A stretch of DNA of 64,000 bases, taken from JABSOG01 sp965277695. Its GTDB lineage: Bacteria; Pseudomonadota; Gammaproteobacteria; Enterobacterales; Alteromonadaceae. Location of the stretch: positions 124,001 through 188,000 of the forward strand of contig CBDIDQ010000033.1 in NCBI GenBank assembly GCA_965277695.1, read 5' to 3'. Shown here in pieces: positions 52,877-61,679 of the stretch; the first letter of the stretch is position 1, and each line of letters starts with the position of its first letter. Under the pieces are notes generated by a model that was not told the DNA's origin, did no database searches, and worked only from the letters and a program-made list of their open reading frames with translations. Position numbers and translations under genes: made by a program.

Positions 52877-53243
52877 TCGGGTGGTGTTGGGGAACATTTT
52901 TTTACCACTTATTATTAATTTTGGACCTAACCCAAATGGTGTATTTGAAATACCTCTATAAAGCTTAAATGTTAGCGGCATTTTTTTACAAGTTTCCAAA
53001 GGGCAAAGTTTCGCTTGGCTAAATGATAATTCCTTAAATGGCACTTTTCAATCTGGTTGTCGTTGGCTTCTTAGTGGCATTTTATGGCTTTATTGTTGGT
53101 TTATTGATCACCTAATCGTTAATTTAACCGGGTAATTGGGAAATTCGACTCAGTTTTGCTGTTGTTCTTGTGGCATTGTTGCCCGGGTGAAAAATCATTA
53201 CACAGGGCATGATACAGAACATGACACAGGAGGAAATAAGCCG

Positions 53244-53903
53244 ATGGACCAAAATGGTGATACAAACGGAATTAATATAGGTATGAGTAAAGCGCAACTG
53301 CGGATCATCATGCCTGAGGCTCATGATAGTGATATTGAACATTACCTTGGGGCGTTGCGATGTGAGTTGGGCAGTTATCAAATCAATACGCCTTTGCGTT
53401 TGGCCCACTTTATTACCCAAGTGGCTTATCAAAGCAGCAGCCTGAGATGCTTGTCAGACGACTTGTATTACAGTGCAAAAACGCTGCGTGTCATTTTTAC
53501 TGAGTATTTTGATAGTGATGATTCAGCGCTGCATTATGCTTACCAGCCAGAAGCCGTTGCTAATGTGGTGTATGCCAATCGATTGGGTAATGGCGATATC
53601 GCCAGTGGCGATGGTTGGCGCTTTCGAGGTCGGGGGTTATTGCGCTTGACTGGGCGAGAAAATTATCGTCATTGCGCTGATTCTATCGACTTAAATTGTC
53701 AACAATTGCCCGATTTGCTCAGTGATGATCCGCTGGCAGCAGTAAACGCCGCTGGCTGGTTTTGGCAATCCCGTCAGCTCAACACATTGGCTGATAAAGA
53801 TGATTTGGCGGGTATCATTCGAAAAATTGAGGGTAGCTGTCATGATCAGGGTTGTCGCAGCATTTTTTTACAACGGGCGAAACAAGCATTTAACATTTTA
53901 TAA
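53244..53903 (+). CDS. GH19 chitinase/endolysin-like protein with altered catalytic residues
   Basis: A 219-residue protein from the ATG at 53244, which has AGGAGG ten bases upstream (an upstream frame from 53136 is Cys-rich nonsense). It follows the GH19 endolysin pattern: RLAHFITQVAYQSSSLRCLSDDLYYSAKTLRVIF, NRLGNGDIASGDGWRFRGRGLLRLTGRENY, and AAGWFWQSRQLNTLADKDD. In active relatives the first segment contains H-E-S with the acid catalyst; here it is YQS (Q63), and the second Glu position is Asp. Activity is therefore doubtful. No signal peptide. The lamin-tail protein starts 10 bases later, so they are likely one operon. Confidence 0.8.
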   Translation: MDQNGDTNGINIGMSKAQLRIIMPEAHDSDIEHYLGALRCELGSYQINTPLRLAHFITQVAYQSSSLRCLSDDLYYSAKTLRVIFTEYFDSDDSALHYAYQPEAVANVVYANRLGNGDIASGDGWRFRGRGLLRLTGRENYRHCADSIDLNCQQLPDLLSDDPLAAVNAAGWFWQSRQLNTLADKDDLAGIIRKIEGSCHDQGCRSIFLQRAKQAFNIL

Positions 53904-53912
53904 GGAGGCTTC

Positions 53913-54791
53913 GTGAGGGTTGTAGGTGATAGTAAGCTAAATAAACTTTCAGATGACTTAACCAGTGTCCAATTTGCTACTGATTTTGACGCCAGTCGGC
54001 GTGCACTGGAGCAGCACGTTAGTCGTTATGCCAAAAATTTATATGATAACGGGTCCGCTGGTGGCAATGTTGATCCCGGCAAGCCGTTTAATGACTGGTG
54101 GCGTAGCTGTTGTGAATTACTGGCTCCCCGGCAAATATCAATTAGCCGGGTGCAGTATGAGTGTAATTGTAATGATATTGCCAACGCTGATAGTGAAGAA
54201 TATATTGATATTATCAATAGCGGGCCAATGATCGTCGATTTAAGTGGTTGGCGCTTAAAAGGCGGCATTAACGGTCAGGATGTGCGGTTTCCTGATGATA
54301 CCCTGATTAAACCGGATACTCGTATTCGCATTCATACCCACAAGAAAGGCGCGTTTAGTTTTAACAGTCGTCGGGCGGTGTGGGATCATCAAGGTGATCA
54401 GGCGTTGCTGTTTAATCGTCAAGGCATGGTGATTTCATCTTGGTTGTATGGCGATAAAGCCCATGCTGAGGTGGTCATTGCCGAGGTTGAGTTTGCCGAT
54501 GAGGGAAAGCTGGATGATCATGTGGTTATCAATAATATTGGTAACAGTTGGATTGACATTGCCAACTGGCAGCTCAGTACAGGCAAAGATCAGTGTTATA
54601 TATTCCCTTTTGGCACGGTGTTAGCGCCTAATCAGAACTTGCGGGTTAATCTTAATGAGCAAGATCACGACAGCCAAGGTTATGATTATAAAAACAATCG
54701 AATGAGATGGAATTATTGTTTGGATTCGAGCGTATTACGAGATCACAATGGTCATACGGTGGCGACTTTTACTTATGGAGAAGCCGCTTAA
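53913..54791 (+). CDS. Protein with two lamin-tail-like domains
   Basis: A 292-residue protein starting at GTG 53913 behind AAGGAGG. The first 85 residues are helical and unassigned. Two Ig-like lamin-tail repeats follow: SEEYIDIINSGPMIVDLSGWRLKGGINGQ with LIKPDTRIRIHT (about 90-150), and LDDHVVINNIGNSWIDIANWQLSTGK with LAPNQNLRVNLNEQ (about 195-260). Each repeat has the [EV]-x-[IV]-N-x-G...W-x-L pattern of bacterial LTDs, which are often attached to exported nucleases. No catalytic domain or signal peptide is visible. Pairing with the GH19-like gene suggests a binding or surface function. Confidence 0.75.
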   Translation: MRVVGDSKLNKLSDDLTSVQFATDFDASRRALEQHVSRYAKNLYDNGSAGGNVDPGKPFNDWWRSCCELLAPRQISISRVQYECNCNDIANADSEEYIDIINSGPMIVDLSGWRLKGGINGQDVRFPDDTLIKPDTRIRIHTHKKGAFSFNSRRAVWDHQGDQALLFNRQGMVISSWLYGDKAHAEVVIAEVEFADEGKLDDHVVINNIGNSWIDIANWQLSTGKDQCYIFPFGTVLAPNQNLRVNLNEQDHDSQGYDYKNNRMRWNYCLDSSVLRDHNGHTVATFTYGEAA

Positions 54792-54878
54792 CTGGCAATG
54801 GATAATGCGCTACCGCTAAACTCTCCGTGCAGTGGCGCATCAATAATACCTAAAATAAATATCTAAAACTATTACCTA

Positions 54879-55082
54879 TCAATTCCAACTATCGTTATTT
54901 TTATTTGCTGCTATTTCATGCTCAATCAAGATACAGGCAATTAAACCGTCGAACTGAACGGGTATTTCAACTTTGTTCTGATTGTTCAACTGTGTCTCAC
55001 TAGGGACCACCTGTGACAACTTTAACCACTGCTCTTGATGATATTGTTGTAGATCCGCTGTTTTCTGTGGCTTTGCTTTCAT
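54879..55082 (-). CDS. Small hypothetical protein downstream of the AraC/AAA+ regulator
   Basis: A 67-residue soluble protein, Gln/Lys/Asn-rich (KAKPQKTADLQQYHQEQWLK... VQFDGLIACILIEHEIAANK). Its ATG overlaps the stop of the regulator by four bases (ATGA), the main evidence that it is real and co-translated. No family recognised. Confidence 0.5.
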   Translation of the reverse strand: MKAKPQKTADLQQYHQEQWLKLSQVVPSETQLNNQNKVEIPVQFDGLIACILIEHEIAANKNNDSWN

Positions 55083-56614
55083 GAACGGGCTCCTGGGTGC
55101 AGTCTGTGACTGTTCTTGTATTGTCTTGGGGTCATGTGGGTGTAGCGTTTGAAGATTTTTTCAAAGTGGCTGAGATCACCAAAGCCGACATCCAACGAAA
55201 CATCAGTAATGCGCGAGTTAACTGTACTGGCGAATATTTGTTTGGCTTTTTCAATTCTCAGTTCGGCCAGAATTTGCTTAAAGCTGCGTTTAAGGGTGAA
55301 CTTGAGTAAATAAGATAAATGTGAAGGACTGACAAAGGCGCTCTGGGCCAATTCGCCGAGAGTGATGCCTTGACAGTAGTTATCGCCGAGATAACGCAAC
55401 GCCTTTTGCAATCCGGGGTGTAAATCTTTGAGCGTTTCATAATCTTTTTTCATTAAACGGCTGATCAGGTTTAAAGAGAGATTGTCGTTGACTGAGCTGT
55501 CGGATTTCGGTGAAGGATTGATAAGTAACTCAGGGGCGTGCTGTTGCAGCTCATCAAGGTCAATAGGGTTGTTATTGCTCAGTGATAATAGGCGGGCAAC
55601 AGTGTGTTGCAGTTCCAGCTCATTTTCTGGCCAATGATACTGGCAAAAGGCCAATTTGGCCGCCTCACTGAAGTCTTGTTCAGGATAGAGGCGGTATTGT
55701 TGGATCTGCTTTTCGAGTATTTGCGGAATATCTTCTGCTCGATCTTTGAGTTGAGGGATCCGCCAGTGAAGGAAGTTTAGATCAGCATACAGTTGGCGGG
55801 AGAAAGTGTTGTGCTCCACCAATTTCGCCAATGACTGAGTGGTCGACAGCAGCAGACGGATATCTGTGGTGTTGATTTGTGGGTGCTTAGACACGCTGTG
55901 TTGAGTATTGGCGGCCAAAAGTTCTATTAACAGACTTTGTTGTGAAAATGACAGCTCATCAATGCCATGAAAATAGACACAACCGCCGGGGGCTTGCTTA
56001 AAACAGCTCGTCAGCTTGAGCTTAAACGCTTCGGTAGTGGTTAGTGCACAGTTAATTTCAACAAACGGCTGATGCTTGTTAGGGCTGTTGTAATGAATCG
56101 CACTGGCGATGGCGAGCTTATCGCTGCCAAATTCACCTCTGATCACTACAGGACAACGGGCGTTGGCTGATTTTTCTATGAATAGGTCAAGGGTGAAAGC
56201 TGAGTCGCTATAGCCGGTGAGTGTTAGGGTTTTGCCGAGATAACAAGTGGCAAGTTGACTGGCTTGCTCCCGTTTAATCAATAAACCGATTTTTTGTGCA
56301 ATGCTGTTAATTAATCCGGCAAGCTGGGTCTTACTGGTTTGGGATTTACAGGCATAATGCAATTCTCCTATTTTTTGCCGTTGATAAAGAATTGGGTAAA
56401 CCAACGTATCGGGGTGGTGCAGTGGTACATCTTGACCGGGGTTGAGCACCATTGGCGGTTGTTCGGGATCATCCGGATATAAGTAAATGATGGATTGTTG
56501 TAATAGATTTTGTGGTTTTAATGGACCCAGATAACGCTGCAACAAGTGTTGATAAACACTGATATTAGCGACAACTGGTACGGTTAATAAATTTATGTTT
56601 TTGTTATGGCTCAT
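55079..56614 (-). CDS. AraC-type regulator fused to a degenerate sigma-54-like AAA+ domain
   Basis: About 511 residues from ATG 56614 (TGGAG seven bases before; TTG codons upstream are less likely). The middle matches the AAA+ domain of NtrC-type activators in outline: GYSDSAFTLDLFIEKSANARCPVVIRGEFGSDKLAIASAIH, VEINCALTT, GGCVYFHGIDELSFSQQSLL, DIRLLLSTT, RQLYADLNFLHWRIPQLKDRAEDIP. But Walker A is reduced to GEFGSDKL and there is no GAFTGA loop, so sigma-54 activation and perhaps ATP use are lost. The C-terminal HTH is AraC type: ITLGELAQSAFVSPSHLSYLLKFTLKRSFKQ and DVSLDVGFGDLSHFEKIFKRYTHMTPRQYK. Targets unknown. Confidence 0.85.
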   Translation of the reverse strand: MSHNKNINLLTVPVVANISVYQHLLQRYLGPLKPQNLLQQSIIYLYPDDPEQPPMVLNPGQDVPLHHPDTLVYPILYQRQKIGELHYACKSQTSKTQLAGLINSIAQKIGLLIKREQASQLATCYLGKTLTLTGYSDSAFTLDLFIEKSANARCPVVIRGEFGSDKLAIASAIHYNSPNKHQPFVEINCALTTTEAFKLKLTSCFKQAPGGCVYFHGIDELSFSQQSLLIELLAANTQHSVSKHPQINTTDIRLLLSTTQSLAKLVEHNTFSRQLYADLNFLHWRIPQLKDRAEDIPQILEKQIQQYRLYPEQDFSEAAKLAFCQYHWPENELELQHTVARLLSLSNNNPIDLDELQQHAPELLINPSPKSDSSVNDNLSLNLISRLMKKDYETLKDLHPGLQKALRYLGDNYCQGITLGELAQSAFVSPSHLSYLLKFTLKRSFKQILAELRIEKAKQIFASTVNSRITDVSLDVGFGDLSHFEKIFKRYTHMTPRQYKNSHRLHPGARS

Positions 56615-57180
56615 ATTTGACTCCAACAAGTAATGATGAAGTCGAACTGGGTAGGCATAATGCTGATAAACGGATTGAAGCGCTGTGCAGCTTTTTAATC
56701 GCTGTTGTGCCGTTTATTGCCTGGCTTTCATTCGACTTCCTGAAATACAGACAAGCAAAATAAACCAAGCTGGGCGTTAATAATCGGGGAAACTTACGGA
56801 GTATCAGGGTTTTAGTTGAAAAATGCCCTAAAGTAGCTATTGTACCCCAGAATATGGAGGCAATTTCCTATATATAGAGCTATTTCGTAGTTCACCGAGG
56901 TAAAAGTTCAGGTAAATGCAGGAACAGCCTCAGCGCTTGCCTAGTGGCCTTCATGAAGAGGCAATAACTATACCCACGGTAGATTTTAGACCATCAATTA
57001 ATCAATGGTGTGGTTGATATTAGTAAAACTGGCACAGAATTTGGGTCTTTATTAACAAATGTCATGGTACAGGGGGCAAATGTTGCTAGGAGTATTGATT
57101 TTAAAGGGATGTTGGTGTTTTGGTGGTGTCAATTAATTAAGCGGGTAGATTTTTGGAATGGTGATGGGGTGACCAAGAAG

Positions 57181-57217
57181 CAGGCGGTGCATGTAAGTCA
57201 AAGTGTCGCACCACCTG
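57181..57217. terminator. Imperfect hairpin after phoU
   Basis: CAGGCGGTGC (57181-57190) pairs with GCACCACCTG (57208-57217) with one mismatch, 22 bases past the phoU stop. It may close the pst transcript. The 609-base gap 56630-57238 shows no convincing gene; open frames at 57010 and 56617 have no good start or family. Confidence 0.45.
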
Positions 57218-57238
57218 TTCGCGATTTACAAAATCGCT

Positions 57239-57952
57239 TTAACCAAACTTGTGTTTGAGTTCATCGATACTGCTGTGACGAATATCTTTACCTTTGACCA
57301 GATAAACCACAAATTCGCAGATATTTTTGGAGTGGTCACCAATACGCTCTAATGCTCTGGCGCAATAGCTGATGGCCAGCGCGTTTTTAATTTCACGCGG
57401 GTCTTCCATCATTTTGGTGATCAATAGGCGTGAGATATTATCGAATTCTTCGTCGATCATCTGGTCGGTTTCGATGATCCGCAGGGCATCGTCAACATCC
57501 ATTCTGGCATAGGCGTCGAGGGATTGTTTGAGGATGGTTTTGACCCGCTCCCCGAGGTTTCTCAGCTCAACATATTGGCGAGGTGTACCGTTAGACTGGG
57601 TGAGTTTAATCGCATTTTTACCCAATTTAATGGCTTCATCGCCGATTCTTTCCAGATCGGTAATGGTTTTGATGATACTGATCATCAGCCGTAAATCACT
57701 GGCTGCGGGGTGACGACGGGCGAGAATTTGGGTGCAGTTCTCATCTATTTCCCGTTCCATCTGATTGATTTGTTCGTCGGCTTTAATCACCTCGGTGGCC
57801 AGTTCAACGTCGAGGTTAAGCAACGCCGTCAAGCCGTTTTCAACCTGGGTTTCGACCATGCCGCCCATTTTCAATACCTGATTTCTTGCCTGCTCCAACT
57901 CTTGGTTAAAGCGGCGAGAAATATGCTGGTTTAAATGTAAATCGTTTTCCAT
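57239..57952 (-). CDS. phoU: Phosphate signalling complex protein PhoU
   Basis: A 237-residue all-helical protein with two PhoU repeats, each with the E/DxxxD-type metal-binding pattern: VETQVENGLTALLNLD, EREIDENCTQILARRHPAASDLRLMISIIKTITDLERIGDEAIKL, and later EEFDNISRLLITKMMEDPREIKNALAISYCARALERIGDHSKNICEFVVYLVKG. It links PstB state to PhoR and keeps the Pho response off when phosphate is plentiful. It is the last pst gene, 13 bases after pstB. Confidence 0.96.
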   Translation of the reverse strand: MENDLHLNQHISRRFNQELEQARNQVLKMGGMVETQVENGLTALLNLDVELATEVIKADEQINQMEREIDENCTQILARRHPAASDLRLMISIIKTITDLERIGDEAIKLGKNAIKLTQSNGTPRQYVELRNLGERVKTILKQSLDAYARMDVDDALRIIETDQMIDEEFDNISRLLITKMMEDPREIKNALAISYCARALERIGDHSKNICEFVVYLVKGKDIRHSSIDELKHKFG

Positions 57953-57965
57953 GGGAGTTTCCTTG

Positions 57966-58835
57966 TTAACCGAAGCGGCCGGTGATGTAATTTTCGGTGA
58001 GTTTATGGTCCGGGTTGGTAAATATCTGCGCAGTTGGCCCGACTTCGACCAACTGACCCATATGGAAATAAGCGGTGGTTTGTGAGATCCGCGCCGCCTG
58101 TTGCATTGAGTGAGTAACTATCGCGATAGTGTATTTTTCTTTTAGTTCGTCAATCAACTCTTCGATGACGGCGGTAGCAATCGGATCCAATGCTGATGCG
58201 GGTTCATCCATTAAAATCACTTCAGGGCTGACAGCAATTGTTCGGGCGATACATAACCGTTGTTGCTGACCACCAGATAAACCAGTGCCGGGGGCGTCGA
58301 GGCGGTCTTTAACCTCGCTAAACAAACCGGCTTTTTGCAAACTGGTCACTACAATCTCGTCAAGCTCGGCCTTGTTGGCGGCCAAACCATGGATTTTAGG
58401 GCCATAAGCGACATTATCATAAATGGATTTAGGAAACGGATTGGGTTTTTGAAACACCATACCGACTCGGGCTCTGAGTAATACTGGGTCCATCTCTTTG
58501 GCGTAGATATCTTGATCATCTACGGTCAAGGAGCCTGTTACGCGGCAAATCGGGATGGTGTCGTTCATTCGGTTGAGGCAGCGTAAAAAGGTCGATTTAC
58601 CACAGCCTGATGGACCGATGAGCGCAGTCACCTGGTTTCTTGCCAGATCGAGCGTGACATTTTTGATTGCCTGTTTGTCGGCATAAAATACGTCGACATT
58701 ACGCATCGACATTTTGGCGTCGTCAACGTAGACATTGCCTACGGTTTGATCAATCACAATGCTTTGATCAACGGGCGAGGCAACAAGCTGATCAGCAGGC
58801 TGGCCTATGGTGGCAAAGTTAGCAGAAGTAGTCAT
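57966..58835 (-). CDS. pstB: Phosphate ABC transporter ATP-binding protein
   Basis: A 289-residue ATPase with Walker A LIGPSGCGKSTFLRCLNRMND, Q-loop MVFQKPNPFPKSIYDNVAYG, signature LSGGQQQRLCIARTIA, Walker B VILMDEPASALDPIA and H-loop VTHSMQQAARIS. NRMND and FQKPNPFP are PstB signatures. About 30 extra N-terminal residues (ATIGQPADQLVASPVDQS) are low in conservation; a start at the internal MSMRN would be closer to E. coli PstB (257). It energises PstCA. Genes pstA, pstB and phoU are 9 and 13 bases apart. Confidence 0.96.
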   Translation of the reverse strand: MTTSANFATIGQPADQLVASPVDQSIVIDQTVGNVYVDDAKMSMRNVDVFYADKQAIKNVTLDLARNQVTALIGPSGCGKSTFLRCLNRMNDTIPICRVTGSLTVDDQDIYAKEMDPVLLRARVGMVFQKPNPFPKSIYDNVAYGPKIHGLAANKAELDEIVVTSLQKAGLFSEVKDRLDAPGTGLSGGQQQRLCIARTIAVSPEVILMDEPASALDPIATAVIEELIDELKEKYTIAIVTHSMQQAARISQTTAYFHMGQLVEVGPTAQIFTNPDHKLTENYITGRFG

Positions 58836-58844
58836 GGTGATTTC

Positions 58845-60116
58845 CTAGCGGTTCTTTTCAAAATATTTACGTAACAGCGCGGCGCTGGTATTCATAATGG
58901 CGAGCAGGCCCAGTAATACCAAGATGGCGGCGGACGTTTTGGCCATAAAGGCCCGTTCCGGAGAGTCTGCCCACAGATAAATCTGGATTGGCAGCACGGT
59001 GGCAGCATCAGTAATGCTACCAGGAACGTCAACAATAAAGGCCACCATACCAATCATTAATAGTGGGGCGGTTTCGCCGAGTGCCTGTGCCATGCCAATA
59101 ATGGCTCCGGTTAAAATGCCCGGCATTGCCATTGGTAATACATGGCCAAAAGTCACTTGCATATTCGAAGCACCCAGACCCAATGCCGCTTCTCTAATCG
59201 AAGGTGGCACGGCTTTAATGGCGGCGCGACTGGCAATGATGATGGTAGGTAAGGTCATTAAAGTCAACACTATCCCGCCAACCAGCGGTGCTGAGCGCGG
59301 CATCCCAAACAAATTAATGATCACTGCCAACCCGAGTAAACCAAAGACAATCGATGGTACGGCTGCGAGGTTATTGATATTGATTTCAATGATGTCAGTC
59401 CAGCGGTTTCTTGGCGCAAACTCTTCCAGATACAAGGCAGCTGCTACGCCTAAAGGAAACGACAACAACATAGTCACCATCATAGTTAATAAAGTACCTG
59501 TTATAGCTCCTTTGACACCCGCCAGTTCTGGTTCACGCGAATCACTGTTGGTTAAAAAATGACTGTTCCAGCGCGATTCGATATTGCCGCTATCGGCAAG
59601 GCTTTTGATCCAACTGGCTTGTTTCTCGTTGATCCGACCGCCTGCTTGGCCGGTAATACCAGTATCTTTAATATAGGAATCGACGTCATCATCAAACAAT
59701 ACCCAAATTGACTTGTTTTGACCTAACAGCGTTGGTTCATTGGCTAGCACGTCTTTAATCGTGAACTCGGCATCAGTACTGAATAACTTAAATAGCTGTT
59801 TCTTTTCTCGCCGTTTACCTGCGTCTGGAAACATTTGATAAATCGAACGTTTTAATGTTTTACGATAATCAGCTGTGGCTAATGCGGCGGTGCTGGCCTC
59901 ATCGGTACCGAGCCAATTTTGATTGTATTGGATCTCAATTTTCACCCAATTTTGGCTGAAAGCTGGCATCGCTTTATAGGCGATGTCGCTGAGTAAGATC
60001 ACGACAACCGCGAAGCCAAATAAGATTGACATCAAGCCAAAGCGCTGGAAATTTCTTTCCTTGCGATAACGTCTGGCGAGACTTTTTTTCACTTGTGATG
60101 TGGTTTTGTTATCCAT
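58845..60116 (-). CDS. pstA: Phosphate ABC transporter permease PstA (long form)
   Basis: A 423-residue permease. After a basic start (KKSLARRYRKERNFQRFG) and one helix (LMSILFGFAVVVILLSDIAYKAMP) comes a periplasmic insert of about 150 residues (about 60-205), then the canonical PstA core: GAITGTLLTMMVTMLLSFPLGVAAALYLEEFAP, NNLAAVPSIVFGLLGLAV, REAALGLGASNMQVTFGHVLPMAMPGILTGAIIGMAQALGETAPL. The insert makes it over 100 residues longer than E. coli PstA (296), as known in marine gammaproteobacteria. It pairs with PstC as the channel. Confidence 0.95.
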   Translation of the reverse strand: MDNKTTSQVKKSLARRYRKERNFQRFGLMSILFGFAVVVILLSDIAYKAMPAFSQNWVKIEIQYNQNWLGTDEASTAALATADYRKTLKRSIYQMFPDAGKRREKKQLFKLFSTDAEFTIKDVLANEPTLLGQNKSIWVLFDDDVDSYIKDTGITGQAGGRINEKQASWIKSLADSGNIESRWNSHFLTNSDSREPELAGVKGAITGTLLTMMVTMLLSFPLGVAAALYLEEFAPRNRWTDIIEININNLAAVPSIVFGLLGLAVIINLFGMPRSAPLVGGIVLTLMTLPTIIIASRAAIKAVPPSIREAALGLGASNMQVTFGHVLPMAMPGILTGAIIGMAQALGETAPLLMIGMVAFIVDVPGSITDAATVLPIQIYLWADSPERAFMAKTSAAILVLLGLLAIMNTSAALLRKYFEKNR

Positions 60117-60183
60117 TGGATATCCTGGGTTTTATGATTTTGCGCTTAATTGTTAATGACTAACTGTCAATTGCTAATTGAAT

Positions 60184-61569
60184 CTAATCGTACTGTTCGC
60201 GATATTTTCTCACCACTTTAAGGGCGATGACATTCAGCGCCAAGGTGGTGACAAATAGCATTAAACCCAGCGCAAAAGCGGCCAAGGTTTTAGGGCTGTC
60301 GAATTCTTGATCGCCAGTCAATAGGGTGACGATTTGTACGGTAACTGTGGTGACTGATTCTAACGGATTAGCGGTTAAATTAGCGGCCATACCGGCTGCC
60401 ATCACAACAATCATGGTCTCACCAATGGCGCGGGATATTGCCAGCAAAATGGCCCCAACAATACCGGGTAAAGCGGCGGGTAATAGCACCAGTTTAATGG
60501 TTTCTGATAATGTCGCGCCCATGCCCAAAGAGCCTTCTTTGAGCGATTGTGGCACCGCACTAATGGCATCGTCAGAGAGCGACGAAACAAATGGAATAAT
60601 CATCACACCCATCACTAAACCCGCTGCTAGTGCACTTTCGGAAGCGACTGATAAACCAATACTTTCGCCCATGTTACGGATGAAAGGGGCGACGGTTAAA
60701 GCGGCGAAAAAGCCATAAACTACGGTGGGTACACCAGCGAGTAATTCCAACATTGGTTTGGCCAAGTTACGTAATCTCGGGCTGGCATAATTGGACAGAT
60801 AAATGGCTGTCATCAAACCGACGGGTACCGCAATAGACATGGCAATGGCAGTGATTAATAACGTACCAGCAAACAATGGCACCGCACCGAAAGCACCGGA
60901 TGAACCGACCTGATCGCTGCGCATCGCCACTTGTGGGCTCCACTGGGTGCCGAACAAAAAGTCGACCGGTGAAACCGCACTAAAAAATTGAATGGATTCA
61001 AACAGCACTGATAACACAATGCCTAACGTGGTTAAAATAGCGACGCCAGAACTGGCTAACAAAATGCCTTTAACGATGGTTTCTGATTGTTGTCTGGCTT
61101 TAAAGCGAGGGCCGAATTTACTTAACAGCACAATCACACTGGCTAGTGAAATGATGAGCACCGCTGCGGTTTTCAGCCATGCGCTATTGGTGTTGGCTTG
61201 GTGCATCAGCTGTGCTGCGATGCTTTTTTCATCGGTGCTATTGAGCGCTTCACCGGACTCAGCCAAAATATGTACATCATTCAAATAGAGTCCCAATTGG
61301 CTGCCCGATAGTGACTGAACTTGAGCAGACAATTGGCTAACGACCAGTGATTCGATCACCACAGATTCAAAAGCCGTCCACAACAGCAATAAAAACAGCG
61401 CTGGGAGACCACACCAAAATGCCGTCAACAGACCAAACTGGCTGGGTAATGAATCAAGGTTTTTGACTTGTCCCATGCCACCGGCGACTTTGACGGAGCG
61501 TTGCATCCCGAACCAGTAGCTGAATAAAACCAGCACTAGCACGACTATGAATAAGTTTGATGAATTCAT
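60184..61569 (-). CDS. pstC: Phosphate ABC transporter permease PstC (long form)
   Basis: A 461-residue permease with an N-terminal helix, a second near residues 50-70, a periplasmic insert (about 75-130), and the PstC core: PLFAGTLLITAIAMSIAVPVGLMTAIYLSNYA, MLELLAGVPTVVYGFFAALTVAPFI, SLKEGSLGMGATLSETIKLVLLPAALPGIVGAILLAISRAIGETMIVVMAAG. E. coli PstC has 319 residues; the long form is common in Alteromonadales and relatives. It lies 110 bases after pstS behind a strong hairpin and 67 bases before pstA. Confidence 0.95.
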   Translation of the reverse strand: MNSSNLFIVVLVLVLFSYWFGMQRSVKVAGGMGQVKNLDSLPSQFGLLTAFWCGLPALFLLLLWTAFESVVIESLVVSQLSAQVQSLSGSQLGLYLNDVHILAESGEALNSTDEKSIAAQLMHQANTNSAWLKTAAVLIISLASVIVLLSKFGPRFKARQQSETIVKGILLASSGVAILTTLGIVLSVLFESIQFFSAVSPVDFLFGTQWSPQVAMRSDQVGSSGAFGAVPLFAGTLLITAIAMSIAVPVGLMTAIYLSNYASPRLRNLAKPMLELLAGVPTVVYGFFAALTVAPFIRNMGESIGLSVASESALAAGLVMGVMIIPFVSSLSDDAISAVPQSLKEGSLGMGATLSETIKLVLLPAALPGIVGAILLAISRAIGETMIVVMAAGMAANLTANPLESVTTVTVQIVTLLTGDQEFDSPKTLAAFALGLMLFVTTLALNVIALKVVRKYREQYD

Positions 61570-61617
61570 CTTGTTACCTACTATTTCCTACCCAGACAAA
61601 CCCGGGATGAAGATACT

Positions 61618-61647
61618 AAACAGGCGCGAACGAATTCGCGCCTGTTT
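61618..61647 (-). terminator. Perfect 13-bp hairpin between pstS and pstC
   Basis: AAACAGGCGCGAA and TTCGCGCCTGTTT pair perfectly around a CGAA loop, 32 bases after the pstS stop. With only a short T-run on the minus strand (TTTAG), it probably acts as a partial terminator or RNA-stabiliser that makes pstS transcript more abundant than pstCAB-phoU. Confidence 0.7.
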
Positions 61648-61679
61648 GCAAACTGCGATTTACCCAGCGGGTTACAGCG

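Noticed and set aside
52763..53044. 93-codon minus-strand frame before the GH19-like gene
   Set aside because: Lys/Phe/Leu-rich product of AT-rich sequence, overlapping the conserved distal element.
56617..56763. Frame encoding a hydrophobic segment (ALCSFLIAVVPFIAWLSFDF) after the AraC/AAA+ gene start
   Set aside because: No ATG, only a TTG that overlaps the start of the regulator gene on the other strand; could be a remnant but is not supported.
57010..57258. 82-codon frame near the end of phoU
   Set aside because: Overlaps the phoU end and a hairpin; no ribosome site or family.
58999..59562. 187-codon plus-strand frame inside pstA
   Set aside because: Antisense to a membrane protein gene; low-complexity composition and no start signal.
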